Part shown: piece by piece, positions 34,160-45,518 of the stretch
Layout of the letters: every line of letters starts with the position of its first letter
How positions within the stretch are numbered: position 1 is the stretch's first letter
Assembly: GCA_028751875.1 (NCBI GenBank)
Contig: CM054159.1
Location: 15,033,259 to 15,097,258, forward strand
Source: Rapana venosa
Lineage: Eukaryota > Mollusca > Gastropoda > Neogastropoda > Muricidae
Direction of reading: 5' to 3'
DNA: 64,000 bases
Program-made: the position numbers and the translations under genes
Notes under the pieces: model-generated
Database searches by the model: none
Seen by the model: only the letters and a program-made list of their open reading frames with translations
What the model was told of the DNA's origin: nothing

Positions 34160-34330
34160 GGGTATGTGTGTGTATGTGTGTGTGTTGTGTGTGTGTGGTT
34201 GGTGGGGGTATGTGTGTGTTGGTGTGTGTGGTGAGCGCGCGGGGTGTGTTGTGTGGGGGGTATGGGGGTGGGTGGCGCGCGCGTGTGGTGTGTGTGTGTG
34301 TGCGTGGTGTGTGTGTGGTGTGTGTGTTCC
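34160..34330. repeat. (GT)n-rich block
   Basis: GTGTGTG with GGTGGG and GCGCGC interruptions. Confidence 0.95.
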
Positions 34331-34892
34331 TTTATCTTGGAACTGTAACTGCCCATCACGATACCTAATGGTAGTGTTAAATCGCAGTGTACTTGTTTAT
34401 GTCGCCCTGCAAGGTTAATCGTTTTGTTAGCATTTCCCGGTTTAAATAGATTAGAGATTGGACTCCCCTTCATGGATTCTTTGACACAGTTGTGTCGCTG
34501 TTGTTGTTGTTGTGTGTTTTGTTTTTGTTGTGCGCGCTGTGCTTTTGTTGTTGTTGTGCGTTCCCCAATTTAAACACTTGGGGGGTCCCCCAGAATGAGC
34601 ATTGACCCCCATCCCACCTAGGAATCATGTGAGAATGAAATTGCAAACTGAATGAGGGTTTGCGTGCTGACGGGTTTTTTTAGAAAATTTGGCTAGTAGG
34701 CACCCATCTCCGATTTTGGGAATTTGACACAGTGAACCCCTTTGATCCAGTGACAACTAAAAAAAAATTTTGAATAGAAAGGAAACTGTTTTGTTTTTCC
34801 GATATTTTTGACAAAAACGATACTTTCTTTAAAAAAAAAAAGTCAAGTGTTTTTGTGTTATTAAGTAATTTTACAGGTAAGCCTATTTTCCC
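34331..34892. other. Unassigned spacer
   Basis: Contains TTGTTGTTG patches (34495-34555). No gene seen. Confidence 0.5.
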
Positions 34893-35256
34893 TTTTTTTT
34901 CTTCTTTCTCTTCTCTTTTCTCATCTTTTCCCCCCCCCCTTCTCTCTCTCTCTCCCCTTCTTTTTCTCTCTCTCTTCTCTCCTCCTTCTCTCCTTCTCTC
35001 TTTCCCCTCAATCTTCTCTCTCCCCTCAATCCTTCTTTCTTCTCCTTTTCCTCTCTCTTCCCCTCTTTCTCCCCTCTCCTCAATCTCTCTCCTCTCTCTC
35101 TCCTCTCTCTCTCTCTCTCTTCTCTTCTCTCTTCTCTTCTCTCTCTCTCTCTTCCCCTTCTCTCTCAATGTCTCTTTCTCCCTTTCAATCCCGTCTGTCT
35201 GTCTGTCTATCTCTTCTCTTCTCACCCCCTCTTTCTTCTTTTTTTTCCTTCTCCTT
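34893..35256. repeat. (CT)n polypyrimidine block, about 360 bases
   Basis: Almost uninterrupted pyrimidines with CTCTCT, CCCTTCT and CAATCT motifs. Long mirror-like polypyrimidine tracts can adopt triplex structure. A 198-codon Ser/Leu/Phe open frame over it is compositional. Confidence 0.95.
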
Positions 35257-35396
35257 CTCTTTTTATATTATATATATATATATATTTATATTTATTTTTA
35301 TTTTTCTTATATAATTATTTATATTTATATATATATTATTATATATTTATTATATATTATAAAATATATTATATTATATATATATTATATATTACG
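35257..35396. repeat. (TA)n and AT-rich block
   Basis: About 140 bases of nearly pure A/T with many TATA palindromes, next to the 5' end of the Penelope-like element. Confidence 0.95.
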
Positions 35397-35399
35397 CAG

Positions 35400-37235
35400 G
35401 AGAGAAAGACACGGTTCCCCAGGGCGAAAAAGGAGGCGCTTTTGTTGTTAAGACGTTGACAGCTACTAGGGGGGCCGCGGCTATGAAAAACCCTGAAACT
35501 CGAACAAGAAAGGAAAGCCCCCACCCCGCAAATACCACTGCCCCAAACATTGTGGACAAACTTCAAAAAAGGAAATGCTTGATGAAAACCACAGAGATGG
35601 GGTCGACTTGCCCCAGGCAAGTCAGACTCCATTGTTTTATAAATTTCCCAAAAGCCCACAGATCGTTGTAGACCCCTGGCCCCCATCGTGTCGGGGAAAA
35701 GGCCCTACAAAAAACGCTGTAAAAAATGGGGGACTCCGGGTGCAACCCTATGTGGGTCTCTCTTCCCCAGTACGTGAAGGACCCCACAGTGTCCAAAACA
35801 AATATTGGAGGGAAAACAAAGACTTGGACCCTTCAAGAAAAAAGGTCATGTTGTAACCCAAATTTATGTTGTCACCTTACGGCACCTTCCTTCAGGCATG
35901 AAGACGCTATCCGTTTTCTGGATCCCATCCAAAGGAAGTGTACCCCGTCGTACGTACTGGAGATTATACAGCCGTTTTACACAACAATACTTCACTTTTG
36001 AAGGCCAAATTTACCGGCAGAAAAAGGCAAGCCATGGGCACACCCCATGGCACCCCCAGTGGCCAAACCGTTCATGGGCTTCCCCGAAAAATCACTACTG
36101 GAAAAAAAACCCTGTGCGTAGAAGAAAAACTGTGGAACGCTTTATTGACGACTATGGGTGTTGTGGATGGGAACGGAGGAAAAAATGACAGTTTTTAGTG
36201 AGTTCATCAAACCATTCCCCCCGTCAAAAAAGTTCACAGTCCAAGTTTAAAAAAAAAGAAATGCCCTACCTGGACATTCTCCCCAAAAAGGAAAGGGGGT
36301 CATCACCACCCGGGTCTTCCTAAAGCAACAGATGCCCCCAAATACCCTTCCCTTCAAATCATGCCCTCCCGTCATTGTGTGAAAAACATCCTTGTGGGAC
36401 AGTTCTAGCGGTCGCCGCTTGTGTTCTACAGAGCAAGACTTCGAACGCCACGTTGGGATGTGCCCAAACCTTCCCGATCGTGGCTCCAGACCCTCATCTG
36501 GCCCCCCCAAAAAACGGGAAAAGCCACTCCACGCCAGGCTCCCCCACTTCACCAAAATCCCACAACGCAGGTTCCCGTAGTCATCACCAAAAATCCAGGA
36601 ACCTCCCCTCCCCAAAAAGGTTACAGGACAAGCTACCCGCATCAGGGAGAATGAAGAAAGGGAATTCCCCAAACTTGTGGTGGGGGAGAGAAAATGCAGG
36701 GGGTCTTGGGAACATGCTCATGCCCTCTGTCCCGCCCCCTACAAACGCAACACCCTTTTAGCGTGGATGTTTTGCTGCACCAAAAAAAGTGCCACCCGCA
36801 GGGACCCCCTCAAGGGCAGTCCCTTCCCAGTTTCATACTGGGGAGAGATTCACCATAGAGAGCTTCTCTTGTAGCACAAAAAAAATCTTTATTGCTCAGC
36901 TGCAACCTATGTGGACTCCGTACGTGGCGAAACCAAAAACGCCCCCGAAAACAGGCTGTACCTTCACCGCAGGAAACACCGAAAACACCCGGCACAAGGT
37001 GACCCCCACTTCAATAGGGGGACACTTTCAGCAAGTGAAGTGCCAGGTGTGGAAAGGTGAAGGCAGACCCCCGAGGCCCGGGCTCCCCCGAGAACGTTTT
37101 GGAGACACACGTTGCAGACTGACGCCTGAAAGGCCCTTAAAACGTGCAGTGGGCTTGCCATCTCTTCCCGTCGTGACCACATTCCACTACCCTGGCAAAA
37201 TGTTTGAAAAATCCCCAAAAAATACCTAATTTCTT
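35400..37235 (+). mobile_element. Penelope-like element (reverse transcriptase plus GIY-YIG endonuclease)
   Basis: A plus-strand element of about 1.8 kb whose decayed ORF shows the domain order unique to endonuclease-bearing Penelope-like retroelements: reverse transcriptase first, GIY-YIG endonuclease last. It starts within the finger region beside an AT-rich microsatellite, so the N-terminus and any pseudo-LTR are missing. It ends with a stop at about 37229 and then a (GT)n tract. Composition is more GC-rich than the flanks. Confidence 0.85.
35456..37229 (+). pseudogene. Penelope-like RT-endonuclease ORF, frameshifted
   Basis: In order, over all three plus frames: FYKFPKSPQ (about 35630-35660, finger PKIHK-like region); a DAIRFL-like and VLEIIQ region near 35905-35970; FEGQIYRQKK (35998-36027), then an AMGTP-type stretch near 36030-36080; RFIDDY at 36139-36156 with both catalytic Asp intact; MPYLDIL at 36261-36281; RRLCSTEQDFERH (about 36410-36448) in the thumb; ERFTIESFSCSTK (36847-36885), PYVAK at about 36917-36931 at the position of the GIY-YIG element's YVG, NRLYLHRRKH at 36951-36980 with its conserved Arg and His; and DTRCRLTPER near 37105-37134. 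Frame switches are numerous, some explicable by single-base run errors. Confidence 0.85.
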
Positions 37236-37290
37236 GTGTGGTGTGTGTGTGTGTGTGTGTATGTGTCTGCGCGCGCGCTTTAGTGTTTAT
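37236..37290. repeat. (GT)n microsatellite with GCGCGC
   Basis: GTGTGTG followed by ATGTGTCTGCGCGCGCGC directly after the Penelope-like ORF. Confidence 0.9.
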
Positions 37291-37317
37291 TTTTTTAATT
37301 AATTTTTATTCCTTTTT

Positions 37318-37380
37318 TACCTTTGCTTCGAGGATGATGGAATAGGCCTCGTTTTAAAACTTTGCTTTGGCGCACAATTT
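37318..37380 (-). mobile_element. Short dispersed retro-tail motif, weak copy
   Basis: TTCGAGGATGATGGAATAGG followed by CCTCGTTTTAAAAC resembles the motif at 11703 and 33326, but the hairpin is not preserved. Confidence 0.35.
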
Positions 37381-38050
37381 TCCCCTCTTCAAAAGGTGGA
37401 AGGGGTTTTGGGTGTGGGCCCGGATGTTTGCGTGTGCTCCTACGGGACTTGCTTATTGTCTCCGAAAGGGTGTATGTGTTGTGGTGTGTGTGATTGCATA
37501 TGCTGTTTTTGTGTGCACGCGTGGGTATGGGGGCTGCCGTGTGTGTGTTGGTGGTGTGTGTTGAACCCTTAAATTATGCCTATTGTCCCAGGTAAAATCC
37601 CCCCATTCTCTCTCTCCCCTCCTCTCTAAAACTATATGTTCAATTTAAAATGTCATAACAAAATTTCACAAGATGTAAAAATTTAGATGCGTCATTTCCC
37701 TCACGTAAAAAACCCCCCCACCCCCCCCCCCCCCCCCCCCGAGGGAAAGGGAAAGCCGAAATATTGGGGAAAAAATTTTTTTATGTGGGTTTTTCTACTT
37801 TTTCTTTGTGTGATTTTATATTTTATATATAATATATATTTTTTTATATATTATATAATTATATATATTATTATATTTTCAGCGTTTTGTGGTGTTCAAA
37901 AGTAATTTTTAGTCAAAAACAAAGGGAAATTTTTTTCCTGCAAAAGCAAATACTTTTTTTTGGCCAAAGTCTAGTTTGATTTTTAAACACGCAAAATATA
38001 TAATATTATATTATATATATACAGAATTGTGCTTGGTGCAAAAGCCTTAT
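37381..38050. other. Spacer with GT, poly-C and AT-rich tracts
   Basis: A GT-rich part at 37470-37565, C-run at 37719-37740, TA-rich parts at 37808-37880 and 37990-38030. No gene seen. Confidence 0.7.
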
Positions 38051-38054
38051 GGGT

Positions 38055-38808
38055 TTTCCCCACACATACACACACCACAACCCCCAAAAACACACACACC
38101 CCACACAGCACGCACACACAAAAACAACCATGAACAACTTTTGACCCCAACCCCACCGCAACCCCAAAACCCCACACCTATCACAAACCCCCCACACATC
38201 CCCAACAAACCACAACCCCACAACACAGACATATCTCACACAAAACACACACCCAAAACACAAAAAAACACACAACACACAATACACAGCCCCACAACAC
38301 AAAACAACAAAACCCCACCATCACAACACACACATACTCACCACATATCAAAACATATCCATACCACACACACACACCACAACACACAAGCGCGCACACA
38401 AACCCCACACGCACCAAATCACACACACAACACACACATTTAACACACCCACAACACAACACAAAACCACACCCCAACAACCCCCCACACACAAAACACA
38501 CACCACACAAAAAACATAACACACACACCAAAATACAACACACCTTAACCCCACCACAAATACAAAAAAAACACCACAAAACAACACACCCAAAACACAC
38601 ACACACCACCACACCACACACACCACACACACACACACAAAACCACACCCGCACAGAACAAAACAACACACACAAATCACACTCAACACAAAAACACCAT
38701 ATAAAACAACACATATGCAACCCACATACACACAAAACACAAACAAAAACACCACACACACACAACACCACACACCACACACACACACACAACACACACA
38801 CACCAAGA
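38055..38808. repeat. CA-rich degenerate repeat, about 750 bases
   Basis: CACACA with CACAAAACAC and CACCACACAC variants throughout. Cys/Val-rich minus-strand open frames of up to 248 codons are artefacts. Confidence 0.95.
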
Positions 38809-39440
38809 GGAGTAAAAGTCTTTGAGGTGGCCGGGCTGGAAGGAAAAACGAAAAAGGGGGAAAAAGGGAGCGTGAAAAATGGAGCCCTAAACCAAAAGAA
38901 TAGAGCAATTTGGATAAGTTTCTCCATTCGTTCTTTTTATGAAGCACGCTCGAAAAGGATAGAGATAAAACTGGATATGTTTCTTAAAGCTGTTTTCATG
39001 TGATCCACCTATAAACGAGTTCATAAGAAAAGAGGGGGATAGTTATTAGAAACCCCAAAATTTATGAGCGCACCCTGAAAAACTTGAACGGTTATGTGAT
39101 GTATGAAGGATTGAATAAAGTAATGTAGATATGGCTTTTGACCGCTTTATTTTCTCTTTATATTGAGATAATAAAGTGTTGATAGTGGTATTAGTATAGG
39201 TATCATCTTTGTAATGTGCGCGAGGTGAAGGTCGTATACTGTGCTGTGCGAAAACTGTAGCTTCCTGTGATAACTGTTTTTTCCCATTTGCTGTTTATGT
39301 ATATGACTTGTAACCCACACCATTTTCTCTGTGTTTTTGAAAAAAACAAAAGTAATTGAATTGAATTGTATTTTAGCAATATACCAACTGCGAATAATAA
39401 GCACCTGATAACTCATAAGACAACTTCATTTTTTCGCTCT
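38809..39440. other. Unassigned spacer
   Basis: About 630 bases of unique-looking AT-rich sequence between the CA block and the GT block. No gene seen. Confidence 0.5.
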
Positions 39441-39789
39441 TGGCTCTGTGTGTGTGCGTGCGTGCGTGTGTTCGTGCGTACGTGTGTTTGGGGAATGTGT
39501 GTGTGTAGTGTGTGTGTGTGTGTTTTGAGTGTTAGTGTGTGTGTGTGGGGTGAGTGTGTGTAAGTATATGTGTGTGTCAGTGTGTGGTGTGTGTGTGTGT
39601 GTAAGTATGTGTGTGTTATGTGAGTGTGTGTAAGTGTAAGTATGTGCGTGTTTTGTAGTGCGTGTGTGTGTGTAAATGTATGTGTGAGATCTTCAGTTTT
39701 TAAAGTCTATTCACATTAAGTGATTTTTAGACGGTGTATGTGTGTGGGTTTGTGTTAGTGTGTGTGTGTGTAAGTGTGTGTGTGTGTGG

Positions 39790-39829
<40 letters not shown>

Positions 39830-41150
39830 GTCAGTATGTGTGTGTGAGTGTGTGTAAGTGTAAGTATGCGTGTGTGTGTGTTGAGTGTGTGTGTAAATGT
39901 CGTTATGTGTGTGTGGTGTGAGTGTGTGTGTAAGTGTATGTATGCGTGTGTGTGAGTGTGTGTAAGTGTATGTATGCGTGGTGTGAGTGTGTGTAAGTGT
40001 ATGTATGCGTGTGTGGGTGAGTGTGGTAAGTGTATGTATGCGTGTGTGTGAGTGTGTGTAAGTGTATGTATGCGTGTGTGTGTGTGAGTGTGTGTAAGTG
40101 TCGTATGTGTGTGTGTGAGTGTGTGTAGTGTATGTATGGTGTGTGTGTGTGTGAGTGTGTGTAAGTGTATGTTGTGTGTGTTGTGTGTGTGAGTGTGTGT
40201 AAGTGTATGTATTGCGTGTGTGTGTGAGTGTGTAAGTGTATGTATGTGTGTGTGTGTGAGTGTGGTAAGTGTATGTATGTGTGTGTGTGTGGTTTTGAGT
40301 GTGTGTAAGTGTTTTGTATGGTGTGTGTGTGGTGAGTGTGTGTAAGTGTAGTATGCGTGTGTGTGAGTGTGTGTAAGTGTATGTATGTGTGTGTGTGTGT
40401 GAGGGGTGTGTAAGTGTATGTATGTGTGTGTGTGTGTGGTGTGTGTAAGTGTATGTATGTGTGTGTGTGTGTGAGTGTGTGTAAGTGTATGTATGTGTTG
40501 TGTGTGGGGTGAGTGTGTGTAAGTTTATGTATGTGTGTGTGTGTGTGAGTGTGTGTAAGTGTATGTATGTGTGTGTGTGTGTGGTGTGTATAAGTGTATG
40601 TATGTGTGTGTGTGTGTGAGTGTGTGTAAGTGTTGTATGTGTGTGTGTGTGTGAGTGTGTGTAAGTGTAGTAGTGTGTGTGTGTGTGTGAGTGTGTGTAA
40701 ATGTATGTATGTGTGTGTGTGGAGTGTGTGTAAGTTTTATGTATGTGTGGTGTGTGTGGGGTGTGTGTAAGTGTATGTATGTGTGTGTGTGTGTGTGTTT
40801 TGAGTGTGTGTAAGTGTATGTATGTTGTGTGTGTGTGTGTGAGTGTGTGTAAGTGGGATGTATGTGTGTGTGTGTGTGTGTGAGTGTAAGTTTATGTATG
40901 TGTGTGTGTGTGAGTGTGTGTAAGTGTTGTATGTGTTGTGTGTGTGTGAGTGTGTGTAAGTGTATGTATGTGTGGTGTGTGTGTGTGTGTGTGAGTGTGT
41001 GTAAGTGTATGATGTGTGTGTGTGTGTGTGAAATGTGTGTAAGTGTATGTATGTGTGTGTGTGAGTGTGTGTAAGTGTATGTATGTTTTGTGTGTGAGTG
41101 TGTGTAAGTGTTGTATTGTGTGTGTGTGTTGTGTGTGAGTGTGTGTGGAA
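39441..41150. repeat. GT-rich compound minisatellite, about 1.7 kb
   Basis: Built mainly from a unit of roughly 30-34 bases in which (GT)n, GAGTGTGTGTAAGTG and TATGTATG alternate. The (GT)n part varies in length from copy to copy. One interruption at 39687-39735 is unique. About 50 units. The whole array is alternating purine-pyrimidine and so prone to Z-form and slippage. Confidence 0.95.
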
Positions 41151-41339
41151 GGTGGATAAAAAAGGTGGAGTTTTCGGAAGGAGTATGGCCCTGTTGAAGT
41201 TAATGGGTCTGCATGATTGATTGAATGATTGATTGATTGATTTATACACTTGGAGTGTGGAAAATATTTTTCTGTCTGAGTAACTTAATGTGTGTATGTA
41301 AAAAAAAGTACAAGTCGTGTATGTGTGCGTATGTGTGTG

Positions 41340-41358
41340 AAGAGAGAGGAGAGAGAGA

Positions 41359-41406
<48 letters not shown>

Positions 41407-41462
41407 GGGAGAGGAGAGAGAGAGAGAGAGAGAGGGGTGGGGAGAGAGAGAGAGAGAAAGAG
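41340..41462. repeat. (GA)n microsatellite
   Basis: GAGAGA with GGGG interruptions, about 120 bases. Confidence 0.95.
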
Positions 41463-41560
41463 TTCTCACCTATATAACTGTTAAATTGAATCTATAAATT
41501 CATAGCACTAAGTTCATATCATACAGCGACATAATTACACCTTTACATATGTGACTTTGA

Positions 41561-41977
41561 GCATGCATGTACACAACTCCTTACAAATCCGTAGAACATC
41601 CATGTGCACTACACCTTACAAATTCGTACAATAGGCATGCACACAATTTCTTACAAATTCGTAGAACATGCATGTACACCAAACCTTACACATTCGTAGA
41701 ATAGACATGTACACCACACCCTAAAATTTCGTAGAATAGACATGTACACCACACCTTACAAATTCGTAGAATAAACATGCACACCACACCTTACAAATTC
41801 TTAGAATATATATGTACACTACACCTTACAAATTCGTAGAACATGCATGTACACAATTTCTTACAAATTCATAGAACATGTATGTACACTACACCTTACA
41901 AATGTGTAGAATATCCATGTACATAGTAACTTATATTTTCGTAGAACATACATGTGTACAATGCTTTACAAATTGGT
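41561..41977. repeat. 35-bp minisatellite, about 12 copies
   Basis: The unit carries TTACAAATTCGTAGAA, then CATGCATGTACAC, then AACCC/CACACC. Spacing of the TTACAAATTC landmark is 35 bases. Copies differ at several positions. Confidence 0.9.
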
Positions 41978-42445
41978 CAACAGTCTCAACCACCAGCCGT
42001 AGTCTTTTATCTTCACAACCATTCTGCAGGCAGACACTCAGCCGCAAAGATGTCATCGCCAATGAACAATTCAACAAACGTCTATCAAGGGATGCGCACA
42101 CGACCTACAAGTGAAAACAAACTGGACGCAATGAGCGACAAAAACTTCTTCAGTGCATAACTCCTTAGCAGCCAACCATCATGGTAACACATCTGTCACG
42201 AGTGGAAATGAACTGGACGTACTTAGCAATGCAGGGAGCACTCGTACATCGTCAAGGGAGACAGACACTGGGCATATTTAACACAGCGAGCTAAACGGCA
42301 TGGCAGGTATACAGTAGACACAGCTCCTCAGGGGAAAAAAGGAAAAGATACAGAAGATGGTCAGCGTACATTTGGCAAAAGAAGCCTGGACTGATAACAG
42401 GAAAGAGGGGGCTGTGGGTACACCCTAGTGGACAGCAACGGGTGG
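41978..42445. other. Unassigned spacer between two minisatellites
   Basis: About 470 bases of unique-looking sequence. Short plus-strand frames (41878-42114, 41954-42160) start inside the 35-bp repeat and show no domain. Confidence 0.5.
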
Positions 42446-42968
42446 GCTAAAGAAACCATTGCCATAGAGACGATTGTCATAGAAATACTTGCCAAAGAGA
42501 TGGCTGAAGTATATATGATTTCCATGGAGATGATTGTCATAGAGATGATTGTCATAGAGATCACTGCTATATAGATCAATGCCATATTATTCACTGCCAT
42601 GTTAGATATTGCCAGTAAGACGATTGTCAGCAATACTTGCCAAAGAGATGGCTGCAGTATATATGATTTTCATGGAGATGATTGCCATAGAGATTATTGA
42701 CATATATATCACCACTATATAGATCAATGCCATAGAGTTCACTGCCATATATAGATATTGCCATAGAGATCATTGCTACAGAGATGATTGGCAGATAGAG
42801 AATTACCATAGAGACCATTGCCATATAGGTGATTGCCATGGGGATCATTGCAATAGAGATCATTGCCATAAGAATTATTGCCATAGAAATGATTGCCATA
42901 TACATTGTTACTATATAGATCTCTGTCACATAGATCATTGCCACATAAATGATTGCCTTAGGTAAACA
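42446..42968. repeat. 15-bp minisatellite (ATTGCCATAGAGATG), about 35 copies
   Basis: Imperfect copies of a 15-base unit. A larger block (CTTGCCAAAGAGATGGCTG, AGTATATATGATTT, CATGGAGATGATTG) occurs at about 42487-42535 and again at about 42635-42682, showing segmental duplication inside the array. The 15-bp unit keeps one minus frame open and gives a five-residue Ile/Ser/Met periodic sequence of no evident meaning. Confidence 0.9.
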
Positions 42969-43234
42969 AATCATTGCCATCACAGCGTATAGCATGCTAA
43001 CATTTTATTGGACAGCAGAAGTAAGCAAACGCATCAGGCTAGTGTTAGTCATTTTCTGGTTAGCTATTAGTATTCCCCACTGTTATTTCCCAATAAGAAT
43101 GACGCCACTCTAGTTAAGTTTTCACAAATATGGTGGTTGCTTCCTTTAATTAGGTAACAGTCCTCAGTGTCACATTCTCTATGAGAGAAAATGGAGCAGA
43201 TTGCATAAAGCTTCCACATTTAACTGCCCTTTCG
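42969..43234. other. Unassigned spacer
   Basis: Unique-looking sequence. No feature seen. Confidence 0.5.
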
Positions 43235-43440
43235 TTGTGTGTGTGTGTGTGCGTGTGTGTGTGTGCGTGTGTGTTGTGTGTGTGTGTGTGTGTGTGTGTG
43301 TGCATGCATGCGTTTAGTGTGTGTGTTTTGTGTGGGAGAGAGAGAGAGAGATCCGAGAGAGAGAGAGAGGAGAAAACAGACAGACAGAAAGAGACAGACA
43401 AACAGACAGACAGACAAAACAAACAGAAAGTCAGAGAGAG
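43235..43440. repeat. (GT)n, (GA)n and (GACA)n compound microsatellite
   Basis: GT to 43335, GA at 43336-43375, GACA at 43376-43415, then GAGAGCGAAC. Confidence 0.95.
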
Positions 43441-43654
43441 CGAACAAACTTTGAACTTGTTTGGAACAGGTTTTTTTCAGAGGGTATAAGATTAAGCATT
43501 ATATCATGTTGGGTTTGGTTCTTTTTAGTCATGTCAAAGTCAAGTCAAAAACACGTTAATCATCCCGGGAAAAGGCATTATAAAACTTTACATCGTGCCC
43601 CCGGGGAAAAAAAATAGGAGAATAAATATACACACATGAATAGATATGCAGGGG

Positions 43655-43757
43655 GGAGAGAAAGAGAGAGGAGAGAGAAGAGAGAGGAGAGAGGAGGGGG
43701 GGAAAAAGGGGAGAGAGAGAGAGAGGAGAGAGAGAGAAGGGGGGGGGGGGGGGGGCA
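43655..43757. repeat. (GA)n ending in poly-G
   Basis: GAGA tract with a G-run at 43738-43755. Confidence 0.95.
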
Positions 43758-43869
43758 CAACAGACACCAAAACAATTTCCCCTGCATAATCACAGGATCG
43801 CTCAATCCCCGGCGAAGTAACTTTACAAAATAACTAGCAGGCAATAAGCAAAAAATAAGGTATGCTGGC

Positions 43870-43990
43870 TGCGGACAAAAGTACCACTGAACCCTTTCAA
43901 CCCGAGCAGAAAAAGGGCACACTGAACATTACGATCCCGGAGACAAAAAAGGGCAACTGAACCCTTTTTGATCCCGGCAGACCAATCCCC
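43870..43990. repeat. About 36-bp tandem repeat, three copies
   Basis: Units carry GACAAAAA, GGGCA/TACCA, CTGAACCCTTT and GATCCCGG in order. Confidence 0.7.
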
Positions 43991-44149
43991 ATGATGCCCT
44001 TTTTCACCCCCTGATTTGCTACAGATGTCGGCGGGATGGGCAGTTCACCAAAGTAGAATTGTTGTTGTGTTGCGCTTTCTCAGGAACCCTCAGGGGGAAA
44101 AGAACCCCCTAGTGGAAGTGAAAAGGTTACCGTGATGAAAATCTCCCCC

Positions 44150-44325
44150 TTTTGTGTTGTGTGTGTGTGGGTGTGTGTGTGTGTGTGTGTGTGTTTTGTG
44201 CGTCGCCGGGGCGCCGTGTGTTGTGTGTGTTGTTGTGGTTTTGTGCGTGGCGCGCCGTGTGTGTTTGTGTGTGTGTGTGTGTGTTGCGTGTTTGGGGTGC
44301 GGGTGTGTGTGTGTTTGTACTTTTT
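44150..44325. repeat. (GT)n-rich block
   Basis: GTGTGTG with GCGCCG and GTTGTTG interruptions. Cys/Val open frames are artefacts. Confidence 0.9.
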
Positions 44326-44657
44326 CATCATCGATTTGAGGCCCCCGGGGTTCGCATGTGGGGGGGGAGTATTTTTTTAAATTTTATTCTTTTTATCAAG
44401 GAAAAGAGATAAGCCTTATATGCTTTTTTTCATTAGTCCCCCGGGGACGCGGTTTTGTAATGCAAAAAGAACTGTGTAGAAAAACTAAAACTTCACAAAG
44501 GGTTCACACTGGGTATACCGAAAAAAATAGGCCCAGAACGTTTGTGTTACGTACGTGGACAAATTCCCCCGAGAGAAAAAAGGAAAAAAGAGGGTGGTCG
44601 GTGACAATAAAAAAAAAGCCCGAATGAAAAACAGTCGTATGTGTGCGAGGCCCCAAA

Positions 44658-45157
44658 NNNNNNNNNNNNNNNNNNNNNNNNNNNNNNNNNNNNNNNNNNN
44701 NNNNNNNNNNNNNNNNNNNNNNNNNNNNNNNNNNNNNNNNNNNNNNNNNNNNNNNNNNNNNNNNNNNNNNNNNNNNNNNNNNNNNNNNNNNNNNNNNNNN
44801 NNNNNNNNNNNNNNNNNNNNNNNNNNNNNNNNNNNNNNNNNNNNNNNNNNNNNNNNNNNNNNNNNNNNNNNNNNNNNNNNNNNNNNNNNNNNNNNNNNNN
44901 NNNNNNNNNNNNNNNNNNNNNNNNNNNNNNNNNNNNNNNNNNNNNNNNNNNNNNNNNNNNNNNNNNNNNNNNNNNNNNNNNNNNNNNNNNNNNNNNNNNN
45001 NNNNNNNNNNNNNNNNNNNNNNNNNNNNNNNNNNNNNNNNNNNNNNNNNNNNNNNNNNNNNNNNNNNNNNNNNNNNNNNNNNNNNNNNNNNNNNNNNNNN
45101 NNNNNNNNNNNNNNNNNNNNNNNNNNNNNNNNNNNNNNNNNNNNNNNNNNNNNNNNN
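44658..45157. other. Assembly gap, 500 N
   Basis: Exactly 500 undetermined bases, which suggests a fixed-size placeholder. The true distance is unknown. Open frames running through it are meaningless. Confidence 0.99.
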
Positions 45158-45485
45158 GGGGGGGGGGGGGGGAAAGGGGGGGGGGGGGGGAAAAAAAAAA
45201 AAGGGAAAAAAATTTTTAAAAAAAAAAAAAAGGGGGGGGGAAAGAAAAGGAGGTTTTGGGTGTGGGTTGGGGGGGGGTGGGGGGTAGGGTGGGGGGGAAG
45301 GGGGGGTGGGGGGGGGGAGGGGAAAGGGGGGAAAAGGGGGAGAGGGTGGGGGGGGGGGGGGGGGGGAGGGGGGGAGGGAAGGGGGAGAAGGAAAGGGAAA
45401 ACGGAAAAAAAAAAAAAAAATTTTTTATTTTTTTTAAAAAAAAAAAAAAAAAAAAAAATTTTTAAAAAAAAAAAATTTTCCCCCC

Positions 45486-45518
<33 letters not shown>

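Noticed and set aside
34855..35451. 198-codon Ser/Leu/Phe-rich frame resembling a secreted protein
   Set aside because: It is a CT tract followed by a TA tract, with no unique sequence.
38181..38927. 248-codon Cys/Val-rich frame resembling a cysteine-rich peptide precursor
   Set aside because: The cysteines come from the minus-strand reading of CACA repeats. There is no conserved spacing or signal region outside the repeat.
44555..45517. 320-codon frame across the first gap, and a similar one at 62461-63423
   Set aside because: Each consists mainly of undetermined residues from the 500-N gaps.
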